Positions 13,501 to 32,748 are shown, counted from the stretch's first letter. The stretch is 64,000 nt of DNA from Chrysomallon squamiferum (GCA_012295275.1 CM022673.1:23601081-23665080), one strand, 5' to 3'. A program made the numbers and translations. The notes: generated by a model from the sequence alone, not told the origin.

Positions 13501-13739
13501 ACCATTATAATTTACATTTGTTTCCTTTATAATTTTGTCTTTAACTTTATCCCCAGGTGACTTTCAAAGTACAATTCTGTTATAGTAAAACTATCGAATT
13601 AAGTTACCTGTTCCAAATCAACTTGATGTAGAGGACTATGTTTACTTCCATACACGATACAGAAATTTCGGGAACGTAAATATGAATAAATTAACAGTGT
13701 ACCTTCAAAAATCGCAGTTGGGTCAAACTTAGGAGGCAT
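10537..13739 (-). CDS. RPL12: 60S ribosomal protein L12 (uL11), complete
   Basis: Large-subunit protein of the GTPase-associated centre; it binds 28S rRNA at the base of the P-stalk. Six exons on the minus strand, in transcript order: 13739-13703, 11933-11860, 11633-11453, 11343-11236, 11002-10911, 10542-10537. They encode 165 residues, the same length as human RPL12. Seen: start [10 protein letters not shown]; the family motif [13 protein letters not shown]-type core read here as [11 protein letters not shown]; the basic run [25 protein letters not shown]; and GTAQSVGC. The last coding exon holds only one Glu codon and the stop. The start follows from the conserved MPPKFDP. The first intron is long (about 1.8 kb). 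It lies head-to-head with the EGF receptor gene, with 1.96 kb between start codons. If the last intron were retained, an AT-rich extension of about 50 residues would replace the final Glu; this is probably not functional. Confidence 0.97.
11934..13702. other. RPL12 intron 1
   Basis: A 1.77-kb intron. A unique, non-AT-rich block lies at about 12880-13150, with an AC run at 13283-13311 beside A-rich sequence. Ribosomal protein introns often carry snoRNAs, but I could not see convincing C/D or H and ACA boxes with a paired structure. Confidence 0.4.
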
Positions 13740-13809
13740 GTTGTGCAAGATTCTAATTCAGACTTGATCTATTTGACGATGCTGGTGTTGGATGAGTCTA
13801 GATAGACAC

Positions 13810-13821
13810 GACCAAAAAAAG
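13810..13821 (-). promoter_or_regulatory. Candidate 5'TOP transcription start of RPL12
   Basis: On the minus strand a C followed by seven T (CTTTTTTTGG) starts at 13821, 82 bases before the RPL12 ATG. Animal ribosomal protein mRNAs begin with a C and a pyrimidine tract, so this is the best visible start. It is inferred only from motif and distance. Confidence 0.35.
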
Positions 13822-14052
13822 TTGCACCACCACCGACAATGTGGGGATGGAAAGAGGGCACTAACGTGTTTCCGTTCAAGTGACGATAACTCTAACATTC
13901 TCGGAAGTATATGCAAATTCACTTCTATTCGTCCGACTACGAACAGTTTTTTTTACGTCAATAGTTTTTCAAAGACGAATGAAATGTTTTTTGAGATTGA
14001 AATAGTTTAAGAGTCACTGGCTTAGGAATGTTGATTATAGTTTATTTTGTCA

Positions 14053-14054
<2 letters not shown>

Positions 14055-14107
<53 letters not shown>
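14055..14107. repeat. AAT microsatellite
   Basis: Uninterrupted AAT units in the spacer between RPL12 and the EGF receptor gene. Confidence 0.95.
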
Positions 14108-14110
<3 letters not shown>

Positions 14111-14361
14111 TGTACATTTTCTTCTTACGTTGACTGAATTAATACTAGATCATGGCACTAATTCATGTGATTAAAAAAAAGAAATGAAAAAGAAACAGAT
14201 AAAAAAGATACAGTTAAACTATTAAAATACTGTTAAGCTGTATAAAATACAGTAAATGTTTTATTTTATTTTATATACGCATTCCGCAGAAGAAGTCAAT
14301 ACTATCGCTATATATTATGTATCACAATTATTTGTATATATCATCTTATATGTCACAACTA

Positions 14362-14363
<2 letters not shown>

Positions 14364-14411
<48 letters not shown>

Positions 14412-14413
14412 AC
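14364..14413. repeat. CA microsatellite
   Basis: About 24 CA units with a single A insertion, followed by a TA run. Confidence 0.95.
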
Positions 14414-14467
14414 ATATATATATACATATATCACCAATGTCAGTATACATCACTTTATATATTACAG

Positions 14468-15013
14468 CAGTGGTTCTCACACTTGAAGCCTTACAAAAAA
14501 TTGCGGGCACACTACACACAAAATGCTAAGAAATATAATGCAAAATGTAAAAAAGTACAGAAATAACTGAAAGAAGGATACTGCAGCTGAATCGGTTGCG
14601 GAGCAGGCTGCTGGTGTTGTCTTGGGTGAGAGATGTTCACTGATATATTTAGAGACACCGCCTTTGCTTTTAACAAATGTAATACTAAAATTCCATAAAA
14701 TATTAAAGTTTTAGATGGGTAGTGACTGTGACAGTGATAGGAAAATGTGTGTCACAAGAAAACTTTGGCTATTTATCATACTTGCAAGCCCTATCACTCA
14801 TACTGTCACAGGTAAACTACTGCGCAGCCTTGAGCAGCCGCGCTTGCTCATCAGCCAAAACTCGCTTCGAACGAGTTTTCAACGTGTATAAAATCTTCTT
14901 CCGGGTATTCCTTACTGGATATCTTTTCGCTCTTAACATAATCAATTTTTAATCATCACACATATCTACCTAGATCCTAGAATTTCGTGGGGCACACCCT
15001 TTGAGAACCTCCG
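14468..15013. mobile_element. Non-autonomous hAT-like DNA transposon (about 546 bp)
   Basis: The left end reads CAGTGGTTCTCACACTT and the right end reads CCCTTTGAGAACCTCCG, imperfect inverted copies of the hAT-type end CAGTGGTTCTCAAA. Flanking 8-bp sequences are TATTACAG (14460-14467) and TGTTAGAG (15014-15021), which match at six of eight positions, as expected for an old hAT target duplication. No transposase ORF lies inside, so it is a MITE-like deletion derivative. Confidence 0.75.
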
Positions 15014-15021
15014 TGTTAGAG

Positions 15022-15703
15022 CTACATATCAGTTTGTTTAACAAATAGTACTATCAGAATGTATCACGTAATATACCACGGTTACACTTTTTATGCCGCT
15101 ACTATCACTTTATATCATATTATATATCGCTACAATAAATATAAATGACTTTTATGTCATAACTATCATTATGTATCTCATGAAATTATTGTTACTGTAT
15201 ACCTTATATATCAGAACTATTAGTACCATTTCAATTTCTGTATCACAGCTATTAACATATAATCACAAACAATTACTGTCACTATATATCTATTAAATTA
15301 ATATTTATCACCTTATATATCTCAAGTACATTTTATATCAGTTTGTATATCACAACTATCATTATGTATATCACTAATCTTATTATAAATGTATCATTAT
15401 ATATCACTCCTATTAATGTATGTCAGTTGGTTTAGCAATAAATATCTGCCGCACCTTTTTTCACACATTTTTAGTTCGTCTTTTTAAAAGTGTTTTTGAG
15501 AAAATTGTATCTTTATATTCTGACACTATCATCCCAGCTATAAAATACTTTAAATTGATCTTATTTAAATACCACTAAAGAGTATTAATTGGTGGAAGTA
15601 GTAGTGATTATACTAGTAAGAGGAAATATAAACGGTATTTCCGCATTGTGACTTGAGGCTGTTAAAAGTGAATTTTGTTTTGTTCATCGTGTTTGTGACA
15701 GTC
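15022..15703. promoter_or_regulatory. Upstream region of the EGF receptor gene
   Basis: The first 400 bases are degenerate tandem sequence built of TATATCAC-type words. The last 250 bases before the ATG at 15704 are unique and should hold the promoter and 5' UTR. No TATA box or initiator is clear enough to call. Confidence 0.35.
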
Positions 15704-22968
<7,265 letters not shown>

Positions 22969-23279
22969 AAAACAAAAATTCCTTTAGTATTTGCATTACA
23001 TTCTTACACAGTATTGTAATCAACATACGCGTTATTGTAATGATCACAATTTTTTTATTATATGTATCGACATAACAGTTTTACTATAGTAATCTGCACT
23101 TCTTTACACACATCAACATCGACATAACAATTTTACTACAGTAATCTACACATCTTTACGTATCAACATCGATACAGTAATTTGCGAATCGATTTAGCAA
23201 TCCTTTATTGTGTTATGCGTTATAGTCCAAGATATATCATTATTGTATTATTTACGTATAACAGTAACTGCTTAATCTT

Positions 23280-23545
23280 GGTATCCTTTACTTCATCACT
23301 TGTTACTGATATGTTTCTTATTTCATAATTTAATATTATTGTGTTTTATCCTTCATTATTTAGTATTATTGTGTTTTATATTTCATCATTTAGTACTATT
23401 GTGTTTTATATTTCATCACTTTGTATTGTAGTGTTTTTTTTTTTCATCATTTACTGTTGTAGTGTTTTATATTTCATCCATTACTAATTCTGTGTTTTAT
23501 ATTACTTTGTTTCATATTTCATCACTTAGTATTGTTGCGTTTTAT
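23280..23545. repeat. About 30-bp minisatellite in the receptor 3' region
   Basis: Eight or nine copies of a unit with TTTAGTATTATTGTGTTTTA then TATTTCATCA, probably inside the 3' UTR. Confidence 0.85.
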
Positions 23546-23684
23546 ACTTCAGCACTTAGATTCAGTAACCGTATTCTTTGTCGTATTCTATATACACTAT
23601 TTCTCATGTTAATTCAGCTCTGTACTTTTGTAATATTTCTAGATATTATTTGTAATTGTACTTTACTTGTATTAGAATCTAAAT

Positions 23685-23690
23685 AATAAA
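23685..23690 (+). promoter_or_regulatory. Candidate polyadenylation signal of the EGF receptor gene
   Basis: AATAAA 717 bases after the stop codon. The 3' UTR would then include the 23280-23545 minisatellite. Confidence 0.4.
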
Positions 23691-23699
23691 CAATTCTGA

Positions 23700-24204
23700 G
23701 TCTGAAATTATATTTGTTTTATTTTGACAGCTTATATATAAAAAGACAACATGAGAAAGGAACTGAAAAGCTGTCTAAAAATAATGATACATTTTAGATA
23801 TTGACTCTGAACTGTGAATAGACTTAGGGTGTCTAAATACAATTGTCTGACAGATAGATCATCACTGTCTGACATTCTGAATATCTCTGTTATTGTAAAA
23901 ATGCCATCATTTGATAGCAATGTCTAACAATAAGAATACTACTTGCTTGACAATAAGAGTATCACCATTTGACAGTATCACTGTTTGACAACTAATATAT
24001 CAAGAGTTAGAACAATGATACTTTAATGCACGTTCTAGTCGATGTATTTATGCGAGTGCATGTAAATGCATCACCTTTCATCCTCTTTGTATACAGCACT
24101 TGTTATAAATCTCTAACAGATATTAAAATAATTTTATCTGATCTTCCTCTCACAGTGTGGATATTTGGTTAATTTTCACAGAACACCCTTTAGTGTCCTT
24201 CCCT
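23700..24204. other. Intergenic AT-rich sequence after the receptor gene
   Basis: Mostly unique; the phrases TGTCTGAC and TTTGACA recur loosely. No gene was recognised. Confidence 0.4.
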
Positions 24205-24212
24205 CTCTTCAG

Positions 24213-24520
24213 GATAGGTCTTCAACCTGGGGGTCGCGACCCCTCTAGGGGTGGCCAGCCTTTTTTCCAAGGGTCTCGAGATCGTTCTTGAGCGAGGATA
24301 TGTTTTAGCTTTTTTCAGCTTGACTTGGAAGGAGGAATAAATAAAAACGTGTAGATAGGTTTGGGACCAGTTATAGTGAATATAGATTCCTTTTCTACTG
24401 TTTTTGGTTGATGAAAATATGGTAACCCTAGATATTGAATAACATTTTTTAAAGGGGGTCATCGGTCATATTGAGTTGTTCATAAGGGGTCACGGTGTGA
24501 AAAAGGGTTGAAAACCACTG
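24213..24520. mobile_element. Non-autonomous hAT-like DNA transposon (about 308 bp)
   Basis: The left end carries GTCTTCAACCTGGGGGTCGC and the right end AAGGGTTGAAAACCACTG, imperfect inverted repeats of the hAT type. The 8-bp flanks are CTCTTCAG (24205-24212) and CTCTACAG (24521-24528), seven of eight alike. No transposase is present. Confidence 0.82.
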
Positions 24521-24829
24521 CTCTACAGCATGAATTATCACTGAAAACATTTGATCTGTAAACAAGAGAGGTAATTCCGATCATCGTATAATAGATGGAC
24601 AGGTTATGTCCCTTACATTTAAAGCGCTGACAAAGTACTTGGCGAACCGGAACTTTAATTTATTGTCAGCTTTGTTTGTTAGTTTAAAATGCTATAAATT
24701 TTATGTGTATTTTGCTTGACTTAAATACCGTAACCCTATATTAAACCAGAACATCGGTAACATGGTACCAAAAAATAGTATCGTGTATGCAATGAATACT
24801 TATCATGATTTTATCAAAGAACAGCTTGC

Positions 24830-25225
24830 ATATATGTATGGTTATCATGACTTAATCAATTATAATCTTACATGTAAAATGTATATTTATTATGACTTTA
24901 ACAAAGAATACATTGCGTATATTTAAAATGATTTTAATAAGGAATATCTTGCATGTAATGTTTATTTATGATAACTTTAATAAGGAATATATCTTGAATG
25001 TAATGTTTATTTATAATGATTTTAATAAGGAATATCTTACATGTAATGAGTAGTTATCATAACTTTAATAACTAATATTTACATAATGTATATAGTTATC
25101 ATGACTTTAATCAAGAATATTTTGCATTAAATTTGCATTTATAATGACTTGCATCTAATGTGTATTTATCATGGCTTTAATAAAGAAAATATTGAATGTA
25201 ATGTATATTTATCATACCTTTGATA
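24830..25225. repeat. About 40-bp degenerate minisatellite
   Basis: Nine or so copies of ATGTATATTTATCATGACTT then TAATAAGGAATATCTTGC variants in intergenic DNA. Confidence 0.85.
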
Positions 25226-25399
25226 AACAAAGTCATGTATATATCTAAAATGTATGCCTCTTATATTTTCTTTTAACATTTATACAGAAGATTCGTACAT
25301 GTGTTTTTAGATCACGTGTTCGTAATTTAAACCGAAATTAGCGTAGTAGTAATTATGTTATAAAATTATAAGCACAGTAAATAAATGCCCCGTGATAAA

Positions 25400-25626
25400 G
25401 TTATTTTAGTAAATCGTGCTGCAGGAATATGATAGTTTGCTGCTGCCCACGTTAGAAATCACACAGTCGCTGTCTGTCATCGTCTGCAGTTGGCGTTTGA
25501 GCAGCGCGTGCGGCCGCGCGGGATTATGCGCCAATCAAAGAACATCGATTGGAATGGTCTTGACGGATGTTAGCAGCAGTTTCTTGTTTGACTGCTTCCA
25601 GTCGAAATTATTGTGCTTTTCTCGGA
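25400..25626 (+). promoter_or_regulatory. CpG-rich island, candidate promoter and 5' UTR exon
   Basis: A 230-bp block with clustered CpG (GCGCGTGCGGCCGCGCGGG) in otherwise AT-rich repeats. It contains CCAAT on + near 25530 and its reverse complement ATTGG near 25545, and ends in GGAATGGCAG followed by gttggt, a possible 5' splice site at 25626/25627. It could be the first non-coding exon of the IgGFc-like gene, whose first coding exon has an acceptor at 34836, but nothing in the sequence proves the connection. Confidence 0.35.
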
Positions 25627-25984
25627 ATGGCAGGTTGGTACTTTCTCTTGTTAATTTTCATTCAACTTAAGATTTTAATGTATGACTTAGTAATGAGTTA
25701 GACATAGAATACAGTGTTTGTAAACGTAAACACATACTGACACGCAGAAACGACAAATGTAGCTGTAGACGTTGTTAAACTCAGTGATAATGCATACATG
25801 ATCTTTTGACGCACACGGTATTCATATTCTAAAACAGCATCTCCTTCTCTCGACTTTCTCACTTTAAACTGAGTTCCTCTGACATTATACTCAACATAAT
25901 AGCGACGACTTTCGTAAAACTGACATTACGATTAAATGTGTTTTCATATCTGTTATTTGTAAGATAGCATAATACATTAAATAT

Positions 25985-26470
25985 AAAACACGTTTACGAA
26001 CATGCTAATTAATAACTGTTTTGATATCTATTATTTGTAATTTAATATCACCTTAATATCACCTTAATGACAGTTTTGATATCTATTATTTGTAAGTTAA
26101 CATCGCATTAATAACTGATTTGATATCTGTTATTTGTAATTTAATATCACCTTAATAACTGTTTTGATATCTATTATTTGTAAGTTAACACGACCTTAAT
26201 AACTATTTTGATATTTTTGTTTGCAATTTAATATGACATTAATAACTGGTTTGATGTCTATTATTTGTAAGTTAACACCATATTAATAATTGTTTTGATG
26301 ACTGTTATTTGTAAGTTAACACCACCTTAATAACTGTTTTGATATCTGTCGTTTGCAATTTAAAATGACCGTATTAACTGTTTTGATATCTATTATTTGT
26401 AAGTTAACACCATATTAATAACTGTTTTGATGACTATTACTTGTAAGTTAACACTAAATTAATAAAAGTT
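25985..26470. repeat. About 42-bp minisatellite
   Basis: About 11 copies of a unit with TTAATAACTGTTTTGATATC then TATTATTTGTAAGTTAACAC. Confidence 0.9.
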
Positions 26471-26639
26471 TTTCTTATTTATAAGTATTATAATTATGTT
26501 GATAGATTCTCTTTTCATAAACTATATCGTTTATAACAACTTTCATAGTTATCTTATTATTTATTAATCATAAATGAAAATAGTTATTATTAATTAGCCT
26601 ATTAATTAGCCTAGTCACAGTAAAAATATTATGATTGTA

Positions 26640-26975
26640 CAAGTGTGTTACAGTTAATATTTTCTTTTGCATAGGTATCTCACACTTAAAGTATTATGAT
26701 TGTACAAGTACGTAACAGTTAATATTATTTTTCTATAGGTATCTCACAGTCAAAGAGCTATGATTGTACAAATATATTACAGTTAATCTATGTTTTTATA
26801 AGTATATTACATTTAATACATCATGCTTCTACAGCATATTACAGTTAATGCATTATGTTTGTACAATTATATTACTTAATGTTTTATGTTTGTTATATTA
26901 CAGTTAATATATTATTGTACGAATATATTACAGTTAAAAAATTGTTTGTACCAGTATCTTACAGTTAATGTATAT
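26640..26975. repeat. Degenerate minisatellite, TATTACAGTTAATA family
   Basis: About eight variable copies containing GTATATTACAGTTAATA and TTATGTTTGTAC. Confidence 0.8.
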
Positions 26976-26984
26976 GATTTCTTA

Positions 26985-27375
26985 TTACTGTTGATATGTT
27001 TCTATTATGTTTGTATATTATTTCTTATTACTGTTGATATGTTTGTATATTATTTCTTATTAATACTGTTCATGTCTTTCACTGTGTTCTGTTTGTATAT
27101 TATTTCTTATTACTGTTGATATGTTTGTATTTTATTTCTTATTACTGTTCATGTCTTTCACTTGTGTTATGTTTGTATATTATTTCTTATTACTGTTCAT
27201 TTCTTTCACCAGTTATGTTTGTATATTATTTCTTATTACTGTTCATTTCTTTCACTTTGTTATGTTTGTATATTATTTCTTATTACTGTTCATTTCTTTC
27301 ACTTTGTTATGTTTGTATATTATTTCTTATTACTGTTCATGTCTTTTCACTGTGTTATTTTATGTATAATTTCTT
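26985..27375. repeat. About 46-bp minisatellite open in all + frames
   Basis: Eight or nine copies of TATGTTTGTATATTATTTCT then TATTACTGTTCATTTCTTTC. The length is not a multiple of three and stops are rare, so three overlapping hydrophobic ORFs of about 80-90 residues arise. I do not regard these as genes. Confidence 0.9.
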
Positions 27376-27399
27376 TTTTCTGTTCACGTGATTCGCTGT

Positions 27400-28200
27400 A
27401 ATATACTGATGTAAATAACTACATCTAGATAAGACACAACTTTTCTATGCGGTTTCCAGGGAGACGAACAAATATTTACGGTAACAATAAACTATGAACC
27501 TTAATGGAGCGTAACTTGTCACTGAGTTAGTTTTTAGTAACAGTTATTAGATCAATCAGAACAAAATGTCAGTTTTGTTAAACTGTTAATAATCAGCTGT
27601 GCTTACATTTGCTGTTCACATTTCGCTTGATGTTACTTTAACATATGAGACAATACACCGAGACTGACATTTCATAGTTAAAATGTCTGAATTTATAAAA
27701 ATTATTGCTGTATTAATTACAACAAATATACTGATATAAAACCATCTTAATTTGCTATCTTAACTCAAACCACTACACTGACGTAAGTTAATTTATTTAC
27801 TGGTGTTGTGAATCAGTTGAATTTTCACTATTATAAATGTGTTTATTAACGTAAGATATAAAACTGATCTTCATAAGAACTACGATGTTGTAAAAACCAG
27901 TTATTACACATGTTCTGGATTATAAACAATTGTATTAACTCGTAAATGACATTTTCCAGGATAACTTGCTTTGAATTATGTTTGTGATATTGATCTAGAT
28001 GTGTGTGTCTGTCGTAAAAAGTTGATTTTGTTTTCTCAGAAAACTTATAGAAATCTAAATTAAATCTTGTTAGGCTCTCCACGACGATATTTCATCAAAA
28101 TGTCTGTTGAGTAACGACTGTGATTATAATCAACAACGGACAAAAATAATGTCAACAATTTATCTTATAACTTACATACAACATTTTTCTATTTTATACA
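27400..28200. other. Unique AT-rich intergenic sequence
   Basis: No tandem structure or convincing coding potential was seen. A 78-residue minus-strand ORF (27846-28082) has no recognisable motif. Confidence 0.4.
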
Positions 28201-28204
28201 CAGA

Positions 28205-29360
28205 GGACTGTGAAATATAACATTTTTTATTTATTTATATTTTAGACAAGAAAACTGTGAAATACAACATTTTGTTATTTTATTCATGTAGAACCGTGAA
28301 ATACAACATTTTGTTATTTTATACATTTAGAACTGAGAAATACAGCATGTTTTATTTTAGACATGTAGAACTGTGAAATACAACATTTTGTTATTTTATA
28401 CATTTAGAATTGTGTGATACAACATTTTGTTATTTTATACATTCAGAACTGTGAAATACAACATTTTATTATTTTATACATGCATGTAGAACTGTGCAAT
28501 ACAACATTTTGTTATTTTAAACAGTAAACTGTGAAATACAATTTTTGTTATTTTAAACATACAGAACTGCAAAATACAACATTTTGCTATTTTAAACATA
28601 CAGAACTGCAAAATACAACATTTTGCTATTTTAAACATATAGAATTGTAAAATACATTTTGTCATTTTATACATATAGAACCTGTGAAATACAGCATTTT
28701 GATATTTTAAACAAGTAAAGTGAGAAATACAATATTTTGTTATTTTATACATTTAGAATTGTGCGATACAACATTTTGTTAGTTTATACATGCAGAACTG
28801 TGAGATACAACATTTTATTATTTTATACATGCATGTAGAACTGTGCAATACAACATTTTGTTATTTTATACATGCATGTAGAACTGTGCAATACAACATT
28901 TTGTTATTTTATACATTCAGAGCTATGAAATACAACATTTTGTTATTTTATACATGCTGAACTGTGAAATACACCATTTTGTTATTTTATACATATAGAA
29001 CTGTGAAAGAGAACATCTTTTATTTTAAACTTATAGAAATGTGAAATAGAACATATTTTATTTTGAACAAGTGTTGAGAAATACGCCATTTTGTTATTTT
29101 ATACATGTAGAACTGTGAAATACAACAGTTTGTTAGTGAATACACACAGAACTGTGAAATACAACATTTTGTTATTTTATACATGTAGAACTGTGAAATA
29201 GAACATTTTTGTTTTGAAAAGTGAATTTTTGTTATTTTAAATATATCGAAATACTGAAACATTTTATTTTAAATATATAGAACTGTGAAATAAAGTTTGT
29301 ATTTTCATTTTAAACAAGTAAACTGTGAAATACAACATTTTGTTATTTTATACATGTAGA
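28205..29360. repeat. About 38-bp minisatellite, the longest array in the window after that at 51300
   Basis: About 29 copies of GAAATACAACATTTTGTTAT then TTTATACATGTAGAACTGT. The minus strand is open through long parts and gives two spurious proteins rich in YKITKCCISQFYM words. Confidence 0.93.
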
Positions 29361-29364
29361 ATTA

Positions 29365-29570
29365 AATATTATATATATCTATATCTATATCTATATGATA
29401 TATATCTATATCTATATGATAATTAAATATTTTATATATGAAACACTGCGATTAAATATTTTATATATGTGATAATTAAATATTTTATATATGAAAAACT
29501 GTGATAATTAAATGTTTTATATGTGTAGAACTGTGATGATTAAATATTTTATATATGAGTAACTGACTGT
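29365..29570. repeat. ATATCT and TTATATATG tandem tracts
   Basis: Short TATATCTA steps followed by copies of GATAATTAAATATTTTATAT. Confidence 0.8.
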
Positions 29571-29799
29571 ATGGATATTTTATCTGTCTTCCTTGTGCAT
29601 TAATGTTAACTGTGAATTTTATAGACATTCTGTGATAACGAGCGAAAATGACTCGAGAGAAAAATGACTGCAGTGAATATTTTGTCTGTGTTTGAAAGAT
29701 TAAGTGACAGCAGTGAGACGCACTGAATTTCATTAATTATACCTTCTGAAGCGAAAATCATAGCCACGAGGAATACTGAACTAAACGCATAACGACACA

Positions 29800-30020
29800 A
29801 AGAAAAAAAAAAATCTTTGAAAGAGTTTCTGGATAATTAAAACAGGATCCATTGTCACAAGCAAGCTTACGAATTTCATCAGTTTGAAAGCGTTTTGCAT
29901 CGAACACGTCCGTGGACGAAACCAGCAGAGAGATACGTGACAGAATGCCGAACCGCCATTTCGTGGACGTGTTTCATCGTTCACATTCCTGCAGCTGAAA
30001 TTTACTCTCTGGAATAATTC
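29800..30020. other. Unique island with an imperfect inverted repeat
   Basis: Unique, less AT-rich sequence between arrays. ACACGTCCGTGGACGAAA (29904-29921) and TTTCGTGGACGTGT (29959-29972) are inverted copies with a 4-base gap, so a hairpin with a loop of about 37 bases is possible. Candidate regulatory element or structured RNA; no gene recognised. Confidence 0.35.
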
Positions 30021-30094
30021 CACTGGTGCATCTAAATATGGTATAAAAAAAAGTGAACGCCAAAGTTCCTATAAAAGGATATGATCACTTTCCA

Positions 30095-30212
30095 CATAAG
30101 ACAATACTGTTCTATTTGGAAAGATAAGACAATACTGTCACATTTAGAAAAATAAGACAATACTGTCACATTTAGAAAAATAAGACAATACTGTCACATT
30201 TAGAAAGATAAT
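30095..30212. repeat. 28-bp tandem repeat
   Basis: Four copies of AAATAAGACAATACTGTCAC then ATTTAGAA. Confidence 0.9.
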
Positions 30213-31029
30213 CTTCTTTATGGCTATATATATAATTGAAGTGTTACATAATATGTAATTGTAGAACGTTTACCAGGATGAGACATTTACGTTATTGGAA
30301 CAGGAATATATCCAAACGGGAATATGTTGTAACAACTTAATAATTAATTCATAATGTATAAATAATTAATTATTAACATTAACGTTAACCCATACATGCA
30401 TCCACAATCATAAACATAATGTAGACATTACATTTACACACATTACAGAAATAAGAGTAAATGTAAACAAACACACATATCTGTAATCAAATCGTTCAAT
30501 TTATAAATATATATTATAAATATCTATGGCAGTATGTTTTTAATCATTAGATTATGTTTTATTACTATATGTACGTATATAAATGTAATATTTTAGTTTC
30601 TGAATATCATTTTTATGACTACTAATACAGCGTATTACAGTCGATTTAATTTACCAGTTAAACAACTGACATGTAATACAAAAGTGTATAAAATAAATGC
30701 AATTTAAAACAAAAACAAAAAAATTTACAAATGAATAAAGTATCAGAGAAAAGTAGTACATATTTAACATAAAAAGTAATTAATATTAGTTTATTTCTAC
30801 ATTATTTATTTATTTATTTATTATTATTATTATTATTTTATGGTTATAAAGAGCTTGCAATATATCGTTAGATTTCTAGAAAACCTTTACATTTTACAGA
30901 TGTCGTTACTTTTCTGTTTAACATTATTTTTATATATCACATCACTTGAGACTTCAAAAATTCACGTTACTTTTATGTAGGCTTATAACACTTTAAGACG
31001 TCATGTTACTGTACAGCTGTAGATTGTTA

Positions 31030-31530
31030 CAGATAATGTTTCGTTTTTTCAGAACTTCAACACTTTACAAAGAAAACGTTACGTTTCTGTTGAGCTTTAA
31101 GACGGATTTCCACTTTTCACGAAATTAATTGAATTCTCGGGTAACGTCCGGTAACAGAATTGTGTGTTCGCACGTACAACGACGAATCTCTGCGCAGTTA
31201 ATTGAATTATGAAAAGCTTGCTTTCATTTCAACGAGAAACCATCTGCCAACCATTTTCAATTCTAACTGCTGCATCCTGCCAACACTCTCAGCAGTCTGC
31301 CCTTAGGCACTTTCAAATTTTGTTTTCATTTCCGTATCTAACGTCTATTGCTAAATGATTGCGCAGAAATATGTAATGAGGTTATCTTTTCTTGCGGCGA
31401 AACGCTTCAAAAATTGCTTCCTACATTACAACTCGTTCCACAATTAGTCGACTTAATAAAGTTTCTACTAATATAGAATTCTTATATGTTGTATACGCTT
31501 GTATCCGTCCCTCGGCAAAACGAACCAATT
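31030..31530. other. Unique non-coding island, candidate cis-regulatory element
   Basis: Balanced-composition sequence with homeodomain-like TTAATTGA words (twice: near 31126 and 31198) and no open frame worth calling. It stands out from flanking repeats and ends at a poly-A run (31530-31572). Confidence 0.3.
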
Positions 31531-31537
31531 ACAAAAA

Positions 31538-31569
<32 letters not shown>

Positions 31570-31574
31570 AGAAA

Positions 31575-31805
31575 TGAATAAGATTCAAGTTCGTGATGCG
31601 TTGTGATCAATATGTATTCTGTGTTTGAACTCCATCGTTTCAGTGCGCCAGTGACCACGTCTATCTAACTGGGGGCCATTTACAAAAATGATATTAATAA
31701 ACCCATCAAGTCTCTGTCCATCTTGCTGTCGCCATAACAACAGGCGCACGAGACGGATAACAGGGAAAAGATGGGAGAAAATCAAATTTAATTTGTTTCA
31801 AGCTT
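31575..31805. other. Unique non-coding island, candidate cis-regulatory element
   Basis: Unique, moderate-GC sequence between a poly-A run and a CA microsatellite. It contains GTGACCACG and a TAATAAA word, with no recognisable gene. Confidence 0.3.
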
Positions 31806-31944
31806 AACATGCGACAAAATGAATTTAATATATTCAACAGTGTAAATCAGTCTAAGATAACACGTTTAAGGAAAAATAGTATTGTCTGCTTTGTATATTC
31901 ATCACATTCTGCTATAACATGTCTATTTATTTTATACACAATCA

Positions 31945-31945
<1 letters not shown>

Positions 31946-31987
<42 letters not shown>
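31946..31987. repeat. CA microsatellite
   Basis: About 21 CA units, followed after 70 bases by mixed TG units up to 32100. Confidence 0.95.
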
Positions 31988-31993
<6 letters not shown>

Positions 31994-32119
31994 ATACATT
32001 CATCTATACTTTCACATATACATGTACATATAGATATTCATTCACAAGCACACATACATATGTGTGTGTGTGTGTATGCAGTGTGTGTGTGTGTATGTGT
32101 TTTTGTATTGGTGTGAAAT

Positions 32120-32630
32120 AGAACAAAATTAATTTATAAAATTAGAGTAAAATATAACTGATGTTTGTGTAATAAATTAGATGAAATAAAACAGATATTT
32201 TGGTAATAAAGCAATGTGAAAAAGAAGAAAATTTCTCTAATAAATCAGTGTGAAATTAAATAAATATTTACATAATAAGTGTGACACTTTTTTGTGAAAA
32301 TGTAAATAATCAGATATGTGTGAAAATATAAATTAAATATATATATGGGTGAAAAAAGTCAAATGAAGAAAATTGTATGAAAAAATAAAATTAGCTATTT
32401 ATGATAAGATGTGTAAATTTTTATATGGATGAAAAAAAAAAAAAAAAAAATGTTTTTAAGTGTGAAAATAAAATAGACATTTTAAAAACAGCGTAAAATA
32501 AAATACTGACCTAAGAGAAAGTAAGTATATTTTAAAACATTATATCAGATTAAATTAAAATATGAAAAAGAAATCAAAGAAAAGTAAATAAACAAAATAA
32601 ATAAAGAAAGAAAGAAAAGAAAATTAAAAT
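32120..32630. repeat. Degenerate AT-rich tandem sequence
   Basis: Loose repeats around GTGAAAATAAA and TAATAAATCAGTGTGAAA, with a poly-A run at 32433-32450. Confidence 0.6.
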
Positions 32631-32673
32631 ATATCTATCTATCTATCTATCTATCTATATATATATAAGTAAG

Positions 32674-32748
<75 letters not shown>

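Noticed and set aside
26886-27401. Hydrophobic ORFs that look like multi-pass membrane peptides
   Set aside because: They are translations of the 46-bp minisatellite in three frames.
28200-29345. CRISPR-like regular repeats (about 38 bp)
   Set aside because: Copies are directly adjacent with no unique spacers, in a eukaryotic genome; this is a minisatellite.
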